DNA of 64,000 nucleotides from Pseudomonas sp. HS6 (GTDB lineage Bacteria; Pseudomonadota; Gammaproteobacteria; Pseudomonadales; Pseudomonadaceae): NCBI RefSeq assembly GCF_023375815.1, contig NZ_CP067412.1, positions 4,340,001 to 4,404,000 of the forward strand, read 5' to 3'. Shown piece by piece: positions 54,474 to 63,796 of this stretch (position 1 is its first letter; each line of letters starts with the position of its first letter). The notes under the pieces were generated by a model. It saw only the letters and a program-made list of their open reading frames with translations, ran no database searches and was not told where the DNA came from. The position numbers and the translations under genes were made by a program.

Positions 54474-54914
54474 ATGGGCTCTGGCTTCTTTTCCTCCTGG
54501 ACATTCTGGGCCCTGCTCTCGGCCACCTTCGCCGCGCTGACGGCAATCTTCGCCAAGATCGGCATCGAAAACGTCAACTCAGACTTCGCCACCCTCCTGC
54601 GCACCATCGTGGTACTCGTCAGTCTGGCCTTGATTTTGTACGCCACGGGCCAATATCAGTCCTTGGGATCGATCTCTGCCAAAAGCTATCTGTTCCTGCT
54701 GCTGTCGGGGCTGGGTACCGGGGCTTCGTGGCTGTGCTACTTCCGCGCATTGAAAGTCGGGCCGGCCTCGCTGGTCGCTCCGGTAGACAAGCTCAGCGTG
54801 GTGCTGGTGGCGGTGCTCGGTGTGATTCTGCTGGGCGAGAAACTCGACCTGCGCCAATGGGGCGGCATCGGCCTGATTACGGCTGGCGTGGTGATGTTGG
54901 CGTTTCGACGCTGA
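54474..54914 (+). CDS. Half-size EamA (DMT) transporter
   Basis: A 146-residue protein with one EamA domain of about five membrane helices, starting MGSGFFSSWTFWALLSATFA. The usual DMT transporters have two such domains (about 300 residues), so this one likely works as a dimer, like the small multidrug-resistance type. Ends LITAGVVMLAFRR. The C-terminal motif region GPASLVAPVDKLSVVLVAVL is the best conserved. Substrate unknown. GGAGGC lies before the ATG. Confidence 0.87.
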   Translation: MGSGFFSSWTFWALLSATFAALTAIFAKIGIENVNSDFATLLRTIVVLVSLALILYATGQYQSLGSISAKSYLFLLLSGLGTGASWLCYFRALKVGPASLVAPVDKLSVVLVAVLGVILLGEKLDLRQWGGIGLITAGVVMLAFRR

Positions 54915-55088
54915 TCAATTCCCACTGAACCTACCTCCTTTTCCTACAGACAAAAGTACATGGCCTTATTGCCTCGACCGAGCTGAACATAACCTGTCAG
55001 GCAAAAGCCCGAAACACTCTCTCGCTAGCCAGTGACACTTCAGCTGTGCAACATGGCGCGCGTGTCTCCACAAACGGGAATTCCCTTT

Positions 55089-55964
55089 ATGAAACGTTTT
55101 CTTAGCATCGCCATGGCGTTGTGCATCGGCCTGACGATGAGCCTCGACGCCAACGCCAAGCGCTTTGGTGGTGGCAAAAGCGCCGGTGCTGCGCCGACGC
55201 ACCAGACCAGCCAGATGGCTCCTTCTTCTCCAGGCATGGGCGGCGCTGCTGCGACCGCTGGTGCTGCCGGTGCCGCGGGCGCTGCTGCCAAGGCTGGCGG
55301 CGCTTCCAAATGGCTCGGCCCTCTGGCCGGTATCGCCGCCGGTGGCCTGCTCGCTTCCATGTTCATGGGCGGCGGCTTCCAGGGCATGCAGATCTTCGAC
55401 ATCCTGATCATGGCCGTGATCGCGTTCGTGATCTTCCGCTTCATCGCCGCTCGTCGCCGCAAGCAGCAGGAGCAATTCGCTCCGGCCGGCGCGCCGATGC
55501 AGCGTGAAGTGTTCGAGCAGAAGCCTGCCGCCATGGGTTCGATCTTCGGTGGCTCGGCCGCTCCGGCTGCCGCCCGTCCGGTGATCAACGCACCGGCCTG
55601 GTTCAACGAACAGCGCTTTATTGAAGCCGCCCGCAGCCACTTCCAGTCGCTGCAGCAGCACTGGGACGCTAACGAAATGGACAAGATCGCCGAGTTCGTG
55701 ACCCCGCAAATGCTTGAGTTCCTCAAGCGTGAACGTGCGGATCTGGGCGATGCCTTCCAGTCCACCTACATCGACAACCTCCAGGTACAACTGGATGGCG
55801 TGGATGATCGTGCGGACAAGACCATCGCGACCCTGACCTTCACCGGCGTGTCGAAAACCTCGCGTTTCGACCAGGGCGAAGTGTTCAGCGAAAGCTGGAA
55901 CATGGAACGGCCGCAGGGCGACAACCAGCCTTGGCTGGTCGCCGGTATCCGTCAGAACGGCTGA
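55089..55964 (+). CDS. Tim44-like domain membrane protein
   Basis: A 291-residue protein. A signal-like N terminus (about 1–25) is followed by an Ala/Gly/Met-rich low-complexity segment (about 40–80), two hydrophobic segments (about 82–120) and a C-terminal Tim44-like domain (about 165–291) with WFNEQRFIEAARSHFQSLQQ and FVTPQMLEFLKRERADLGD. Bacterial Tim44 proteins are inner-membrane proteins of unclear role. The frame is open from 55032, but ATG 55089 gives the signal peptide. A terminator follows at 55994. Confidence 0.88.
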   Translation: MKRFLSIAMALCIGLTMSLDANAKRFGGGKSAGAAPTHQTSQMAPSSPGMGGAAATAGAAGAAGAAAKAGGASKWLGPLAGIAAGGLLASMFMGGGFQGMQIFDILIMAVIAFVIFRFIAARRRKQQEQFAPAGAPMQREVFEQKPAAMGSIFGGSAAPAAARPVINAPAWFNEQRFIEAARSHFQSLQQHWDANEMDKIAEFVTPQMLEFLKRERADLGDAFQSTYIDNLQVQLDGVDDRADKTIATLTFTGVSKTSRFDQGEVFSESWNMERPQGDNQPWLVAGIRQNG

Positions 55965-55993
55965 TCACCTCCGACGTTTTACCCGCAGCAATA

Positions 55994-56018
55994 AAAACCC
56001 CGGCCTCGGCCGGGGTTT
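55994..56018. terminator. Bidirectional-type terminator after the Tim44 gene
   Basis: Stem ACCCCGGCC and GGCCGGGGT with a short loop, bounded by AAAA and TTTT. It is 30 bases after the stop of the Tim44-domain gene. Confidence 0.88.
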
Positions 56019-56102
56019 TCTATTTCGCGGTTGCATCTATAGCGAGCTACTGTATAAACCGGCCCATATAAACCGCGCCATTCAAGCAAGAGGATCCCGG
56101 AC

Positions 56103-56510
56103 GTGGAAGAAATCATCGAACAACTGCGCGAAGCCAACGAACCCGTACCGGTTCCCCTGGAGTTGCCTGACGAAGACCAACTGGTGGAAGTCGAAGAAGA
56201 ACTCTTCATCAACATCCCGTTTGTCTTCAAAGAGTTTCTGCTGACCGTCAGTGACGTTGTTTACGGCAGCCTGGAGCCGGTGACCGTCACCGACCCGCAG
56301 TCTCACACCTATCTGCCGGATGTGGCGGCCAACGCCTGGGATGCCGGCGTGCCGCGCGACCTGATCCCGATCTGCCAGGACGGCGACAATTACTACTGCG
56401 TCGAAGAAGACGGCACCGTGGTGCTGTGGTCCGGCGAAGAAGAGCTGATCACCGAAGAGTCCTGGGAATCGGTCTGGCACTGGGCGCGGGACGTCTGGCT
56501 GGAAAGCTGA
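56103..56510 (+). CDS. SMI1/KNR4 family protein
   Basis: A 135-residue very acidic protein. It matches the SMI1/KNR4 (SUKH) fold: LPDEDQLVEVEEELFINIPF near residue 20, FVFKEFLLTVSDVVYGSLEP, then DLIPICQDGDNYYCVEEDGTVVLW and SVWHWARDVWLES. Many SMI1/SUKH proteins are immunity proteins of contact-dependent toxins, but single core-genome copies such as this one, conserved near kef in Pseudomonas, probably have another role. No toxin gene is adjacent. GTG start, with AAGAGG upstream. Confidence 0.87.
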   Translation: MEEIIEQLREANEPVPVPLELPDEDQLVEVEEELFINIPFVFKEFLLTVSDVVYGSLEPVTVTDPQSHTYLPDVAANAWDAGVPRDLIPICQDGDNYYCVEEDGTVVLWSGEEELITEESWESVWHWARDVWLES

Positions 56511-56531
56511 TCCGCCGGCCGCCCCGCCGGA

Positions 56532-58295
56532 TCAATGCCCCGACGACTCCTTGTGGTTGTCGAGGGTTTCCAGCAAGGCTACCTGCATCCGCGTGTGCAC
56601 CCGGATGAACCAGCGCCAGAGTAGCGCCGCCACGGCGGCCGCGACCACGGCGACCAGTACAAGCAGCTTGTTGGTCGGCAAGATACTGGCCGACAAGGCT
56701 GCCAGTAGCAGGAAAATCACCAGCAGCGAGATAATCGGGATCACTTCGGCGATCACCCGGCGCACTCGCTGTGTGTGACGCCCGGCCATCTCCGGCTTCA
56801 CGCCCATCTCGGCCAGCAGCATCGACAGCGCCTTGAGCTTGCGATAGGCCGCGATCAGGAACGGTAGCGACAGCAGTAATGCCCCGCCCCAGATCAACGC
56901 CTTCTGCCAGCTCGGGTCGCTGATCCAATCTTCCAGCCAAGTCGAGAGACGCGTGGCAAAGAACGCGCCGGCAAAGAAGATCGCGATCACCAGTGCCAGA
57001 TTGACCCCGACCTGCAACAGAATCCGCCGGATCATCGACGCCAGCATCGCGCCCTCGCCTTGGGGCTGGATGCTGCGCAGCCATTCGCCGTACATCCCGA
57101 ACACCCGCCCGAGACGCTGCGGCATGGCAGCAGACAGCTTGATCGACAGCGGATCGGCAGCGCGGATCAGGTACGGCGTCAGCAACGTGGTGATGACCGA
57201 GACCGCCACGGCGACCGGGTAGAGAAAGTTGCTGGTCACCTGCAGCGTCATGCCCAGCGCGGCGATGATGAAGGAGAATTCGCCAATCTGCGAAAGGCCC
57301 ATCCCGACCCGCAGTGAGGTGCGTCCGTCATTGCCGGCGATAAATGCACCGAGGCCGCAGGACAACATCTTGCCCAGCACCACGGCGACGGTGATCACCG
57401 CAATCGGCCACGCGTATTGGAGAAGGATCATCGGATCGAGCATCAGGCCAATGGCGACGAAGAAGATCGCGCTGAACAGGTCGCGAACCGGTTCGATCAG
57501 GCGCTCGATCTTCAGCAATTGCCGCGACTCGGCCATGATCGCGCCGATCAGGAACGCGCCAAGCACCATGCTGTACTCAAGTTTGACCACCAACAGGCAG
57601 AAGCCGAAGCACAGCCCGAGCACCGTAATCAGCAGCATCTCGTTGCTTTCGAACTTCGCCACATAGGCCAGCAATCGCGGCACCAGCAGAATGCCGATGA
57701 CCAGGGCGACGATCATGAACAGCGAGAGTTTGCCGACGGTGGAAAACACTTCACCTGAACTGACCGTACCGCTGACGGCGATGCTCGACAGTAAGGCGAT
57801 GATGCCGATGCCAAGAATGTCTTCGACGATCAACACGCCGAAGATCAACTGGGCGAAGCGCTCGTTCTTCATCTTCAGGTCGTTGAGCGCCTTGACGATG
57901 ATGGTGGTCGAGGAAATCGCCAGTATCGCGCCGAGGAACAGCGAATCCATGGTGTTCCAGTCGAACCAGCGGCCGATTTCGTAGCCGATCCAGATCATCA
58001 GGATGATTTCCAGGAACGCCGCGATAAACGCCGTGGCGCCAACCTTGAACAGCTTGCGCAGGCTGAACTCGAGGCCCAGGCAGAACATCAGGAAAATCAC
58101 CCCCAGCTCGGCGAGGGTCTTGATGGTTTCTTCGTCGTGGATCAGGCCGAACGGCGGCGTGTGCGGGCCAATGATGAAGCCGGCTACGATGTAGCCGAGC
58201 ACCACTGGCTGCTTGAAACGGTGGAACAGCACGGTCACCACGCCTGCGACCAGCATGATCACTGCCAGATCCTGAATAAAGCTGATGGCATGCAT
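56532..58295 (-). CDS. Kef-type monovalent cation:proton antiporter (CPA2)
   Basis: A 587-residue inner-membrane antiporter. The N-terminal ~390 residues form the CPA2 core of about twelve helices, with the motif AELGVIFLMFCLGLEFS, the paired residues in ISSTTIIVKAL and FGVLIVEDILGIGI (the catalytic Glu/Asp region), and GLSQIGEFSFIIAALG. Unlike KefB/KefC there is no C-terminal RCK/TrkA-N domain; instead a hydrophobic extension (about 430–560) adds three or four helices and ends in a short His/Lys tail. It probably exports K+ or Na+ for H+; the partner protein that gates it is not visible. Confidence 0.9.
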   Translation of the reverse strand: MHAISFIQDLAVIMLVAGVVTVLFHRFKQPVVLGYIVAGFIIGPHTPPFGLIHDEETIKTLAELGVIFLMFCLGLEFSLRKLFKVGATAFIAAFLEIILMIWIGYEIGRWFDWNTMDSLFLGAILAISSTTIIVKALNDLKMKNERFAQLIFGVLIVEDILGIGIIALLSSIAVSGTVSSGEVFSTVGKLSLFMIVALVIGILLVPRLLAYVAKFESNEMLLITVLGLCFGFCLLVVKLEYSMVLGAFLIGAIMAESRQLLKIERLIEPVRDLFSAIFFVAIGLMLDPMILLQYAWPIAVITVAVVLGKMLSCGLGAFIAGNDGRTSLRVGMGLSQIGEFSFIIAALGMTLQVTSNFLYPVAVAVSVITTLLTPYLIRAADPLSIKLSAAMPQRLGRVFGMYGEWLRSIQPQGEGAMLASMIRRILLQVGVNLALVIAIFFAGAFFATRLSTWLEDWISDPSWQKALIWGGALLLSLPFLIAAYRKLKALSMLLAEMGVKPEMAGRHTQRVRRVIAEVIPIISLLVIFLLLAALSASILPTNKLLVLVAVVAAAVAALLWRWFIRVHTRMQVALLETLDNHKESSGH

Positions 58296-58578
58296 GGCGT
58301 GGGCTCCTTGAATGACGAGGCTCGCGGCAGGCGTCTGAAAACGTCTGGGCGAGCTGAGTAAAAATCCGCTTTAGGTGTAGGAATCGCCCTTGGGGTGGGC
58401 TTTTGCAGGGTAACACCGCGACTTCCGGCTGAAAGGCGGTGCAATATATGGAAACAGATCGATCCGGGCGTGACGGCGGCCAGTTGCCCGGCGTCCCGAT
58501 AACGGTGGTTTTGAAAAGCGACCAGGCACCCGCAGAGGTGCTTCTTCCAGCAACCCTGCCTTGACCCGTGAGAACGTT

Positions 58579-59061
58579 ATGGAACCCGGAAACGCCCAAC
58601 TGTCGATGACGGTACTGATGACCCCCGACATGGCCAACTTCTCTGGCAATGTCCACGGCGGCACCCTGCTCAAATACCTCGACGAAGTGGCCTACGCCTG
58701 CGCGAGTCGCTACGCCGGCCGCTACGTGGTGACCCTGTCGGTGGATCAGGTGATTTTCCGCGAGCCGATCCATGTCGGCGAACTGGTGACCTTCCTGGCG
58801 TCGGTCAACTACACCGGCAACACCTCGATGGAAGTCGGCATCAAAGTGGTGACCGAGAACATCCGCGAGCGCTCGGTGCGCCACACCAACAGCTGCTTCT
58901 TCACCATGGTTGCGGTGGACGATCAGCGTAAACCGGCCGCCGTGCCACCGCTGCAACCGCAGAACAGCGAAGACAAACGCCGCTACATGCAGGCCCAGCA
59001 GCGCCGGCAGATTCGCCAGGAGCTGGAAAAGCGCTATCAGGAAATCAAGGGCGACGCCTGA
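58579..59061 (+). CDS. Acyl-CoA thioesterase, hotdog fold (YciA/BACH-type)
   Basis: A 160-residue thioesterase. The catalytic block PDMANFSGNVHGGTLLKYLD and the second VVTLSVDQVIFREPIHVGEL fit the acyl-CoA thioesterase family; the C-terminal ~30 residues are a Gln/Arg-rich helix (RYMQAQQRRQIRQELEKRY) that may help oligomerise. The ATG at 58579 gives the family N terminus MEPGNAQLSMTVLM; a TTG 18 bases upstream is open too. Divergent from the Kef gene. Confidence 0.87.
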   Translation: MEPGNAQLSMTVLMTPDMANFSGNVHGGTLLKYLDEVAYACASRYAGRYVVTLSVDQVIFREPIHVGELVTFLASVNYTGNTSMEVGIKVVTENIRERSVRHTNSCFFTMVAVDDQRKPAAVPPLQPQNSEDKRRYMQAQQRRQIRQELEKRYQEIKGDA

Positions 59062-59096
59062 TCAGCCCTTCGATCCAAGGCGCTCTGTAGATAGCT

Positions 59097-59162
59097 TTCG
59101 CGAGCAAGCCCGCTCCCACATTTGGAATGCGCTCCCTCTGTGGGAGCGGGCTTGCTCGCGAA
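59097..59162. repeat. REPIN between thioesterase and pdxY
   Basis: Two perfect 24-base inverted arms, TTCGCGAGCAAGCCCGCTCC and its complement, around an 18-base spacer. The core GTGGGAGCGGGCTTGCTCGC is a common Pseudomonas REP. It lies between convergent genes and may help end transcripts. Confidence 0.9.
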
Positions 59163-59178
59163 TGGGGGCAACGCGGTC

Positions 59179-60051
59179 TTACAGACTGATCGGCGTGGCC
59201 TCGAATTTCACCCGAGGATGCGCAATCCGGTCTTGCGCCCGCACCAGTTGCAACTCATAGCTGGCGCAGGCCTGGGTTTCCAGCAGAACTTCATGCACGG
59301 CTGCCGCGGTGAATTCAAACGCCGCCACCAGACTGTCGCCGAGCAGCACCCGCGCCAAAAACAGACCGGACGTCAGATCGCCTACACCGACCGGCTGACG
59401 CGGAAACGCCAGCAGCGGGCGCCGCAGGTGCCAACTGCCCTCGACCGTCACCAGCAGCATTTCAAAGCCATCCGCCGGTTTCCCCGGGTAATCCAGATGT
59501 TTGACCAGCACCGCTTTCGGCCCTCGCGCCAGCAGCGCCCTTGCCATCGCCAGGCAATCGAACAACGACTGCGGCTTGCGCCCGGAGAAACTGTCCAGCT
59601 CCAGCTGGTTCGGGCACATGAAGTCCGCCACCGCTGCGGCTTCGTCGAGCAGGAAGTCACTGACTTCAGCCGGTACGCTGCAACCCTTCTCCGGATGGCC
59701 CATCACCGGGTCGCACAGGTACAACGCCTTGGGATTGACCGATTTGATCCGCGCCACGCCACTGAGAATCGCCCGGCCCTGCGCCGCACTGCCGAGATAA
59801 CCGGACAGTACTGCGTCGCAATTGCCCAACTCACCGATGGCGGCGATGCCTTCAACCAGTTCCGGGATCCGCTGCGGTGCCAGCACTTCCCCGGCCCACT
59901 GGCCGTATTGAGTGTGGTTGGAGAACTGCACGGTGTTGAGCGGCCAGACATTGACCCCGACCCGCTGCATCGGAAAAACCGCAGCGCTGTTGCCGGCGTG
60001 GCCGAACACCACATGGGACTGGATGGCGAGCAGATGAGGCGTACGTTTCAT
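59179..60051 (-). CDS. pdxY: Pyridoxal kinase PdxY
   Basis: A 290-residue ribokinase-family enzyme that phosphorylates pyridoxal to PLP in the B6 salvage pathway. Diagnostic stretches are [49 protein letters not shown], and the ATP/anion-hole motif near the end, [17 protein letters not shown], with the catalytic Asp. Normal length. Its product could support the MocR-type PLP-binding regulator, although they are far apart. Ends beside the REPIN. Confidence 0.94.
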   Translation of the reverse strand: MKRTPHLLAIQSHVVFGHAGNSAAVFPMQRVGVNVWPLNTVQFSNHTQYGQWAGEVLAPQRIPELVEGIAAIGELGNCDAVLSGYLGSAAQGRAILSGVARIKSVNPKALYLCDPVMGHPEKGCSVPAEVSDFLLDEAAAVADFMCPNQLELDSFSGRKPQSLFDCLAMARALLARGPKAVLVKHLDYPGKPADGFEMLLVTVEGSWHLRRPLLAFPRQPVGVGDLTSGLFLARVLLGDSLVAAFEFTAAAVHEVLLETQACASYELQLVRAQDRIAHPRVKFEATPISL

Positions 60052-60167
60052 TCGGGTTTTTCCGTAAAACGATTGAAATTCAAGCCGCGCAGTATGCGAC
60101 GAAACACAGCCTGTACGACAGACCGGCGACGCAGTTAAGCTGGTGCCAACTTTTGGAGTTTTTGTTG

Positions 60168-60581
60168 ATGTTGACCCTGGAAAACATTTTCGTGCTGATG
60201 CTGTTCGCCGTTGCTGGCGCCTGGCTATGGCACAACCACGGCCTGCGTGAACGGGCGCTGGAACGGGTCAAGCAGCATTGCGTCAATGTCGGCGTCGAAC
60301 TGCTCGACGGCAACGTGGCGCTGAAGAAGATCGGCTTCATCAAGGATGCCAGCGGGCGTCGGCGTCTGGCCCGGGTCTACAACTTCGAATTCACCGTGAC
60401 CGGCGAAACCCGTCACAACGGCACCATCACCCAGTTCGGCCCCCACAGCGCGCAAATCGAACTGGCGCCTTACCCGGCACCGTTCGACGACACCCCGCCG
60501 GTAGTGGAAGTGGTCAAGCCGACGGCGCAGGTCATCGAGCTCAGCCAGTGGCGCCAGGAACACACCAAGTGGAAGCCTTGA
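60168..60581 (+). CDS. DUF3301 membrane-anchored protein
   Basis: A 137-residue protein starting [20 protein letters not shown], one N-terminal membrane helix, followed by the conserved DUF3301 block [20 protein letters not shown] and [21 protein letters not shown]. The function of the family is unknown. The ATG at 60168 has GGAG nine bases upstream; the frame from 60153 is five codons longer. It ends one base before the convergent CobW-type gene. Confidence 0.88.
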   Translation: MLTLENIFVLMLFAVAGAWLWHNHGLRERALERVKQHCVNVGVELLDGNVALKKIGFIKDASGRRRLARVYNFEFTVTGETRHNGTITQFGPHSAQIELAPYPAPFDDTPPVVEVVKPTAQVIELSQWRQEHTKWKP

Positions 60582-60582
60582 A

Positions 60583-61554
60583 CTAGGTAACGTGAATCCG
60601 ACAGCCGGCCAATCCCGCCTGCAACTTATCGATCGCCTGCGGCTGGTCGAAAATCAGTTCGATCCGTGAATCCTTGCGCCACTCGCTGGGCTGCCAGTCC
60701 AGTTTGGCGTTATCCAGGGCATTGGCTGATTGCCAGCCATCCTGGCTGTGGATAACCAGCTTCGCCCGGCGCCATTGCAGGAATTCCAGCCACTGAGTGA
60801 TGCGAATCACATCAAATGCCTGGCTTGGGTGCCAGCGCCAGCCGATGCTCCAGCCGCTCTCTTGCACCTGACTCAGGCAAATCGGCAAAGCCGGATCGTT
60901 CCAGACGGCCGGCATCTGCGCCAGCCCCTTGGGCACGATCAACTTATCCACACCCTCTTGCGCTTTTGCCGCCACACCCGGCAACTCGCTCAGGGGCAAT
61001 GACGCCTGTTGCGTCCAGATCAGCCTGACGGACGGCAACTGACGGGCGATCTGCTCCCGCATGGGTTCATCGAGGTTTTCCGCTTTGTTCAACACCAGCA
61101 GGCCGGCATTCGGGATCGCCTCCCGTTGAGCCGGCGGTAGTGTCTTGCCCGCCGCCAGTGCCAGGGCGTCCAGCACCAGAACGCAGGGCTGAACGGCGAG
61201 AACGCCTTGCCATGGCACCTCGCTCAGTTGTTGCAGCAACTGCGCCGGATGCCCCAGACCGGAGGGTTCAATGAACAGGCGATCCGGCTGAGCCTTGCGC
61301 AGCAATCGTCCCAACCCGATCTGAAACGGCGCACCGTTCACGCAACACAAACACCCCCCGGCCACTTCGCCCAGTGCGATACCATCGGCGTCCCGGGTCA
61401 ACAGCGCAGCGTCGAGGCCGATCTGGCCGAACTCGTTGATCAGTACCGCCCAGCGCTCACCGGCCGGTCGCTGCGCCATGAGCTGGCGGATCAGGCTGGT
61501 CTTGCCGGCGCCCAAGGGGCCTGCGATGACGTGGGTGGGAATGTTCTGCAACAT
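60583..61554 (-). CDS. CobW/COG0523 G3E GTPase
   Basis: A 323-residue P-loop GTPase of the CobW/COG0523 metal-chaperone family. Seen are Walker A GPLGAGKTSLI, the metal-binding CxCC loop GGCLCCVNG, the Walker B-like FIEPSGLGHP and the nucleotide-specificity NKAE. The C-terminal domain (about 200–323) is shorter than in ZigA. It is divergent from the small Cys-rich secreted gene, with 25 bases between starts. By place, near zigA and the Zur box, zinc trafficking is likely. The frame to 61743 is antisense to the neighbour and I take the ATG at 61554. Confidence 0.88.
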   Translation of the reverse strand: MLQNIPTHVIAGPLGAGKTSLIRQLMAQRPAGERWAVLINEFGQIGLDAALLTRDADGIALGEVAGGCLCCVNGAPFQIGLGRLLRKAQPDRLFIEPSGLGHPAQLLQQLSEVPWQGVLAVQPCVLVLDALALAAGKTLPPAQREAIPNAGLLVLNKAENLDEPMREQIARQLPSVRLIWTQQASLPLSELPGVAAKAQEGVDKLIVPKGLAQMPAVWNDPALPICLSQVQESGWSIGWRWHPSQAFDVIRITQWLEFLQWRRAKLVIHSQDGWQSANALDNAKLDWQPSEWRKDSRIELIFDQPQAIDKLQAGLAGCRIHVT

Positions 61555-61579
61555 GATCAAGGTTTTCTGGAGGTCGGGA

Positions 61580-61936
61580 ATGCGGTGGATGGGATGGTCG
61601 TTGCTGTTGGCATTGGTGTCGGGCGAGGCGCTGGCCCAGGCTTGTGTGGTGCACAGCCAGGCGGAACGCCTCGACGTGAAGGTCTGCCAGCAGAACCGCA
61701 ACATCCCGGAGAAACTGTTCAATGACGGCTTCTGCCAACCCACGCTGGCGGGGCAAAAAGTCGACGTGCAATACGTCGATCAGTGCCCAACCGGGGCTTT
61801 TGGCGTATGCAGCAATGCGCAAGTCGCCAATATGCCTTATCGCCAGGATATCCACTATTACGGCGTGGCCACCGATGCGGCCTATTTGAAGCCGTACTGC
61901 GAAAGCCAGAGCCAGGGCAACTGGCTCAAACCGTGA
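61580..61936 (+). CDS. Small secreted Cys-rich protein
   Basis: A 118-residue exported protein. A signal peptide (about 1–20, ending GEALA-QA) precedes a mature part with six cysteines (ACVVHS, KVCQQN, GFCQP, DQCPTGAFGVCSN, YCES), probably forming three disulfides. GGAGG is seven bases before the ATG. It lies between two zinc-related GTPase genes; P. aeruginosa has a similar small gene there (PA5533, from memory). No known domain is recognised. A periplasmic metal-binding or folding role is only a guess. Confidence 0.8.
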   Translation: MRWMGWSLLLALVSGEALAQACVVHSQAERLDVKVCQQNRNIPEKLFNDGFCQPTLAGQKVDVQYVDQCPTGAFGVCSNAQVANMPYRQDIHYYGVATDAAYLKPYCESQSQGNWLKP

Positions 61937-61940
61937 GGCG

Positions 61941-62591
61941 TCAGCCCAGCCAGTCGAGGGTCAGCATCAGACGCCGTTCACCCGAAGCCGGTTGCGGAGA
62001 ACGATGGATCAGGCCGAAACCTTCGTTGCCGTGCCACTTCTCCCCTTTGAGCAGCGCCACTTCGCCGCTGACCAATTGCTGAATCTGCGACTTTTCCTGC
62101 GGTTCGGCGAGTGGTTTTCCCAGTTGCTGGCGATCCATTTCCCCTTCCTTCAGCCACTCGCTGCCAACGCCGGCGTAGGTGGTGATCAGCCGGACAGGCA
62201 CATGATCGACGTGAAAACGCGGGCACATCGCCTTGTCCAGCACACGCAAGCGTAGGCCGATCCTCCGTGCACCGAGCAGGCAGGCGAAGGCGCTGACCAG
62301 CCATTTCAGGTCGGAGATAAAGCCTTCGTAGCCTTCCAGATCGCGGAATCCGCTGGCCAGGCCGGTCAGGTCTGGCTCGGTGTCTTCGTCGTGTAATTCG
62401 AGACTCAGCGCTTCGGCGTAGGGCTCATCCAGCGACAGCAATAACTTCGCAAAATCGGCGACATGCAGCGGAAGCTGCCGCTGCCAGACAGCTAGGTTGA
62501 TTTCATCTTCCAGAATGCTCGCCAGCGCTTGCGGGGTCGGGCCGAGGACTTGCTGACGCGTTCTGCTTTGCAGCGGTTTGAGGGCAAGCAT
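61941..62591 (-). CDS. DUF1826 protein of the zinc operon
   Basis: A 216-residue protein of the DUF1826 family. The core CPRFHVDHVPVRLITTYAG with a distant H in FGLIHRSPQP gives the spacing H-x-D…H typical of 2-oxoglutarate/Fe(II) oxygenase folds. The family is often next to zigA. The start ATG at 62591 overlaps the zigA stop in TGATG, so the two are translationally coupled; a GTG at 62594 is also open. The reaction is unknown. Ends 4 bases from the convergent Cys-rich gene. Confidence 0.88.
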   Translation of the reverse strand: MLALKPLQSRTRQQVLGPTPQALASILEDEINLAVWQRQLPLHVADFAKLLLSLDEPYAEALSLELHDEDTEPDLTGLASGFRDLEGYEGFISDLKWLVSAFACLLGARRIGLRLRVLDKAMCPRFHVDHVPVRLITTYAGVGSEWLKEGEMDRQQLGKPLAEPQEKSQIQQLVSGEVALLKGEKWHGNEGFGLIHRSPQPASGERRLMLTLDWLG

Positions 62592-63796
62592 CACGCGGCC
62601 TCGTCATGCCAGGGGCCGAACGGATCGGCCAGCAATCGCCAGCCTTCGACACCGAGGGCCATCTCCGCATCGTTCAGCAGACAGTCGTCCAGGGCTGACA
62701 TGAGTTGTGCGAAATCGATGTTCTGACCGATAAACACCAGCTCTTGGCGGCAGTCTCCTACGCTGGCGGTCCAGCTTTCCATGATCGCAGCGGTGCTTTC
62801 CTGATCCTGTGGCCACTGATTCTTCGGCACGAAACGCCACCAGCGCCCGGCGAAACCGTGGCGCATCAAGCCGCCGGCCTGCGACCAACTGCCGGCATCC
62901 GTGGGCTTGCTCGCAAGCCAGAAGAAACCTTTGGAGCGCAGCAACTTGCCGTTCAGCCAAGGCCGATCGATGAAGTCGAAAAAACGCTGAGGGTGAAAGG
63001 GTCGACGCGCGCGGTAAGCCGTGGACGCGATGCCGTATTCCTCGGTTTCCGGCACATGTTCACCGCGTAATTCCTGAAGCCAGCCCGGGGCCGTTGCAGC
63101 CCTGTCGAAGTCGAAGCGGTGGGTGTTGAGGATCTTCTCCAGCGGCACTTCGCCCATCACCATCGGGAGGATCTCGGCATTTGCGTTCAGCCGCTTGAGG
63201 ATCGCCATCAGCTCATCCCGTTCGCTGCTGCTGATCAGATCGATCTTGCTGATCAACAGAACGTCGGCGAACTCGATCTGTTCGATCAACAGATCGGTGA
63301 TCGAACGCTCATCTTCTTCTCCAAGAATTTCGCCACGGGAGGCCAGGCTTTCGGCAGCCTGGAAATCAGGCAGGAAATTCAGGCCGTCGACTACAGTGAC
63401 CATGGTGTCGAGGCGAGCGATGTCCGCGAGGCTTTGGCCCTGCTCGTCGCGGAAGGTGAAGGTCTCGGCAATCGGCAGTGGCTCGGAAATGCCGGTGGAT
63501 TCGATCAGCAGATAATCGAAGCGACCTTCCCGCGCCAGTTTGGCGACCTCCTCCAGAAGGTCTTCGCGTAACGTACAGCAGATACAGCCGTTGCTCATTT
63601 CTACGAGTTTTTCTTCTGCGCGGTTCAGGTCGACATCACGCTGAACTTCGCTGCCATCAATGTTGATTTCGCTCATATCATTGACGATCACCGCCACACG
63701 AAGATCGTCTCTGTTACGTAGTACGTAATTCAAAAGTGTACTTTTTCCGGCGCCAAGAAAGCCGGATAAAACGGTCACGGGAAGCGGGGAAGACAT
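62591..63796 (-). CDS. zigA: Zinc metallochaperone GTPase ZigA
   Basis: A 401-residue COG0523 GTPase. The P-loop is LSGFLGAGKSTLLNYVL, the metal-binding loop MSNGCICCTLREDL contains the CxCC motif, and switch-region LIESTGISEPLPIAETF is intact. A C-terminal CobW-C domain (about 255–400) has FHPQRFFDFIDRPW. It hydrolyses GTP to give zinc to client enzymes during zinc starvation. A Zur palindrome lies 132 bases upstream, so the zigA–DUF1826 operon should be derepressed when zinc is low. Normal length. Confidence 0.94.
   Translation of the reverse strand: MSSPLPVTVLSGFLGAGKSTLLNYVLRNRDDLRVAVIVNDMSEINIDGSEVQRDVDLNRAEEKLVEMSNGCICCTLREDLLEEVAKLAREGRFDYLLIESTGISEPLPIAETFTFRDEQGQSLADIARLDTMVTVVDGLNFLPDFQAAESLASRGEILGEEDERSITDLLIEQIEFADVLLISKIDLISSSERDELMAILKRLNANAEILPMVMGEVPLEKILNTHRFDFDRAATAPGWLQELRGEHVPETEEYGIASTAYRARRPFHPQRFFDFIDRPWLNGKLLRSKGFFWLASKPTDAGSWSQAGGLMRHGFAGRWWRFVPKNQWPQDQESTAAIMESWTASVGDCRQELVFIGQNIDFAQLMSALDDCLLNDAEMALGVEGWRLLADPFGPWHDEAA

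Noticed and set aside
56103-56510. SMI1-fold gene as immunity protein of a toxin system
   Set aside because: No toxin, secretion or effector gene is adjacent, and the gene sits in a core-genome context.
62890-62920. REP-like GGGCTTGCTCGCAAGCC inside zigA
   Set aside because: It lies in a conserved coding stretch of the ZigA protein and has no inverted partner, so a chance match to the REP core is likelier.
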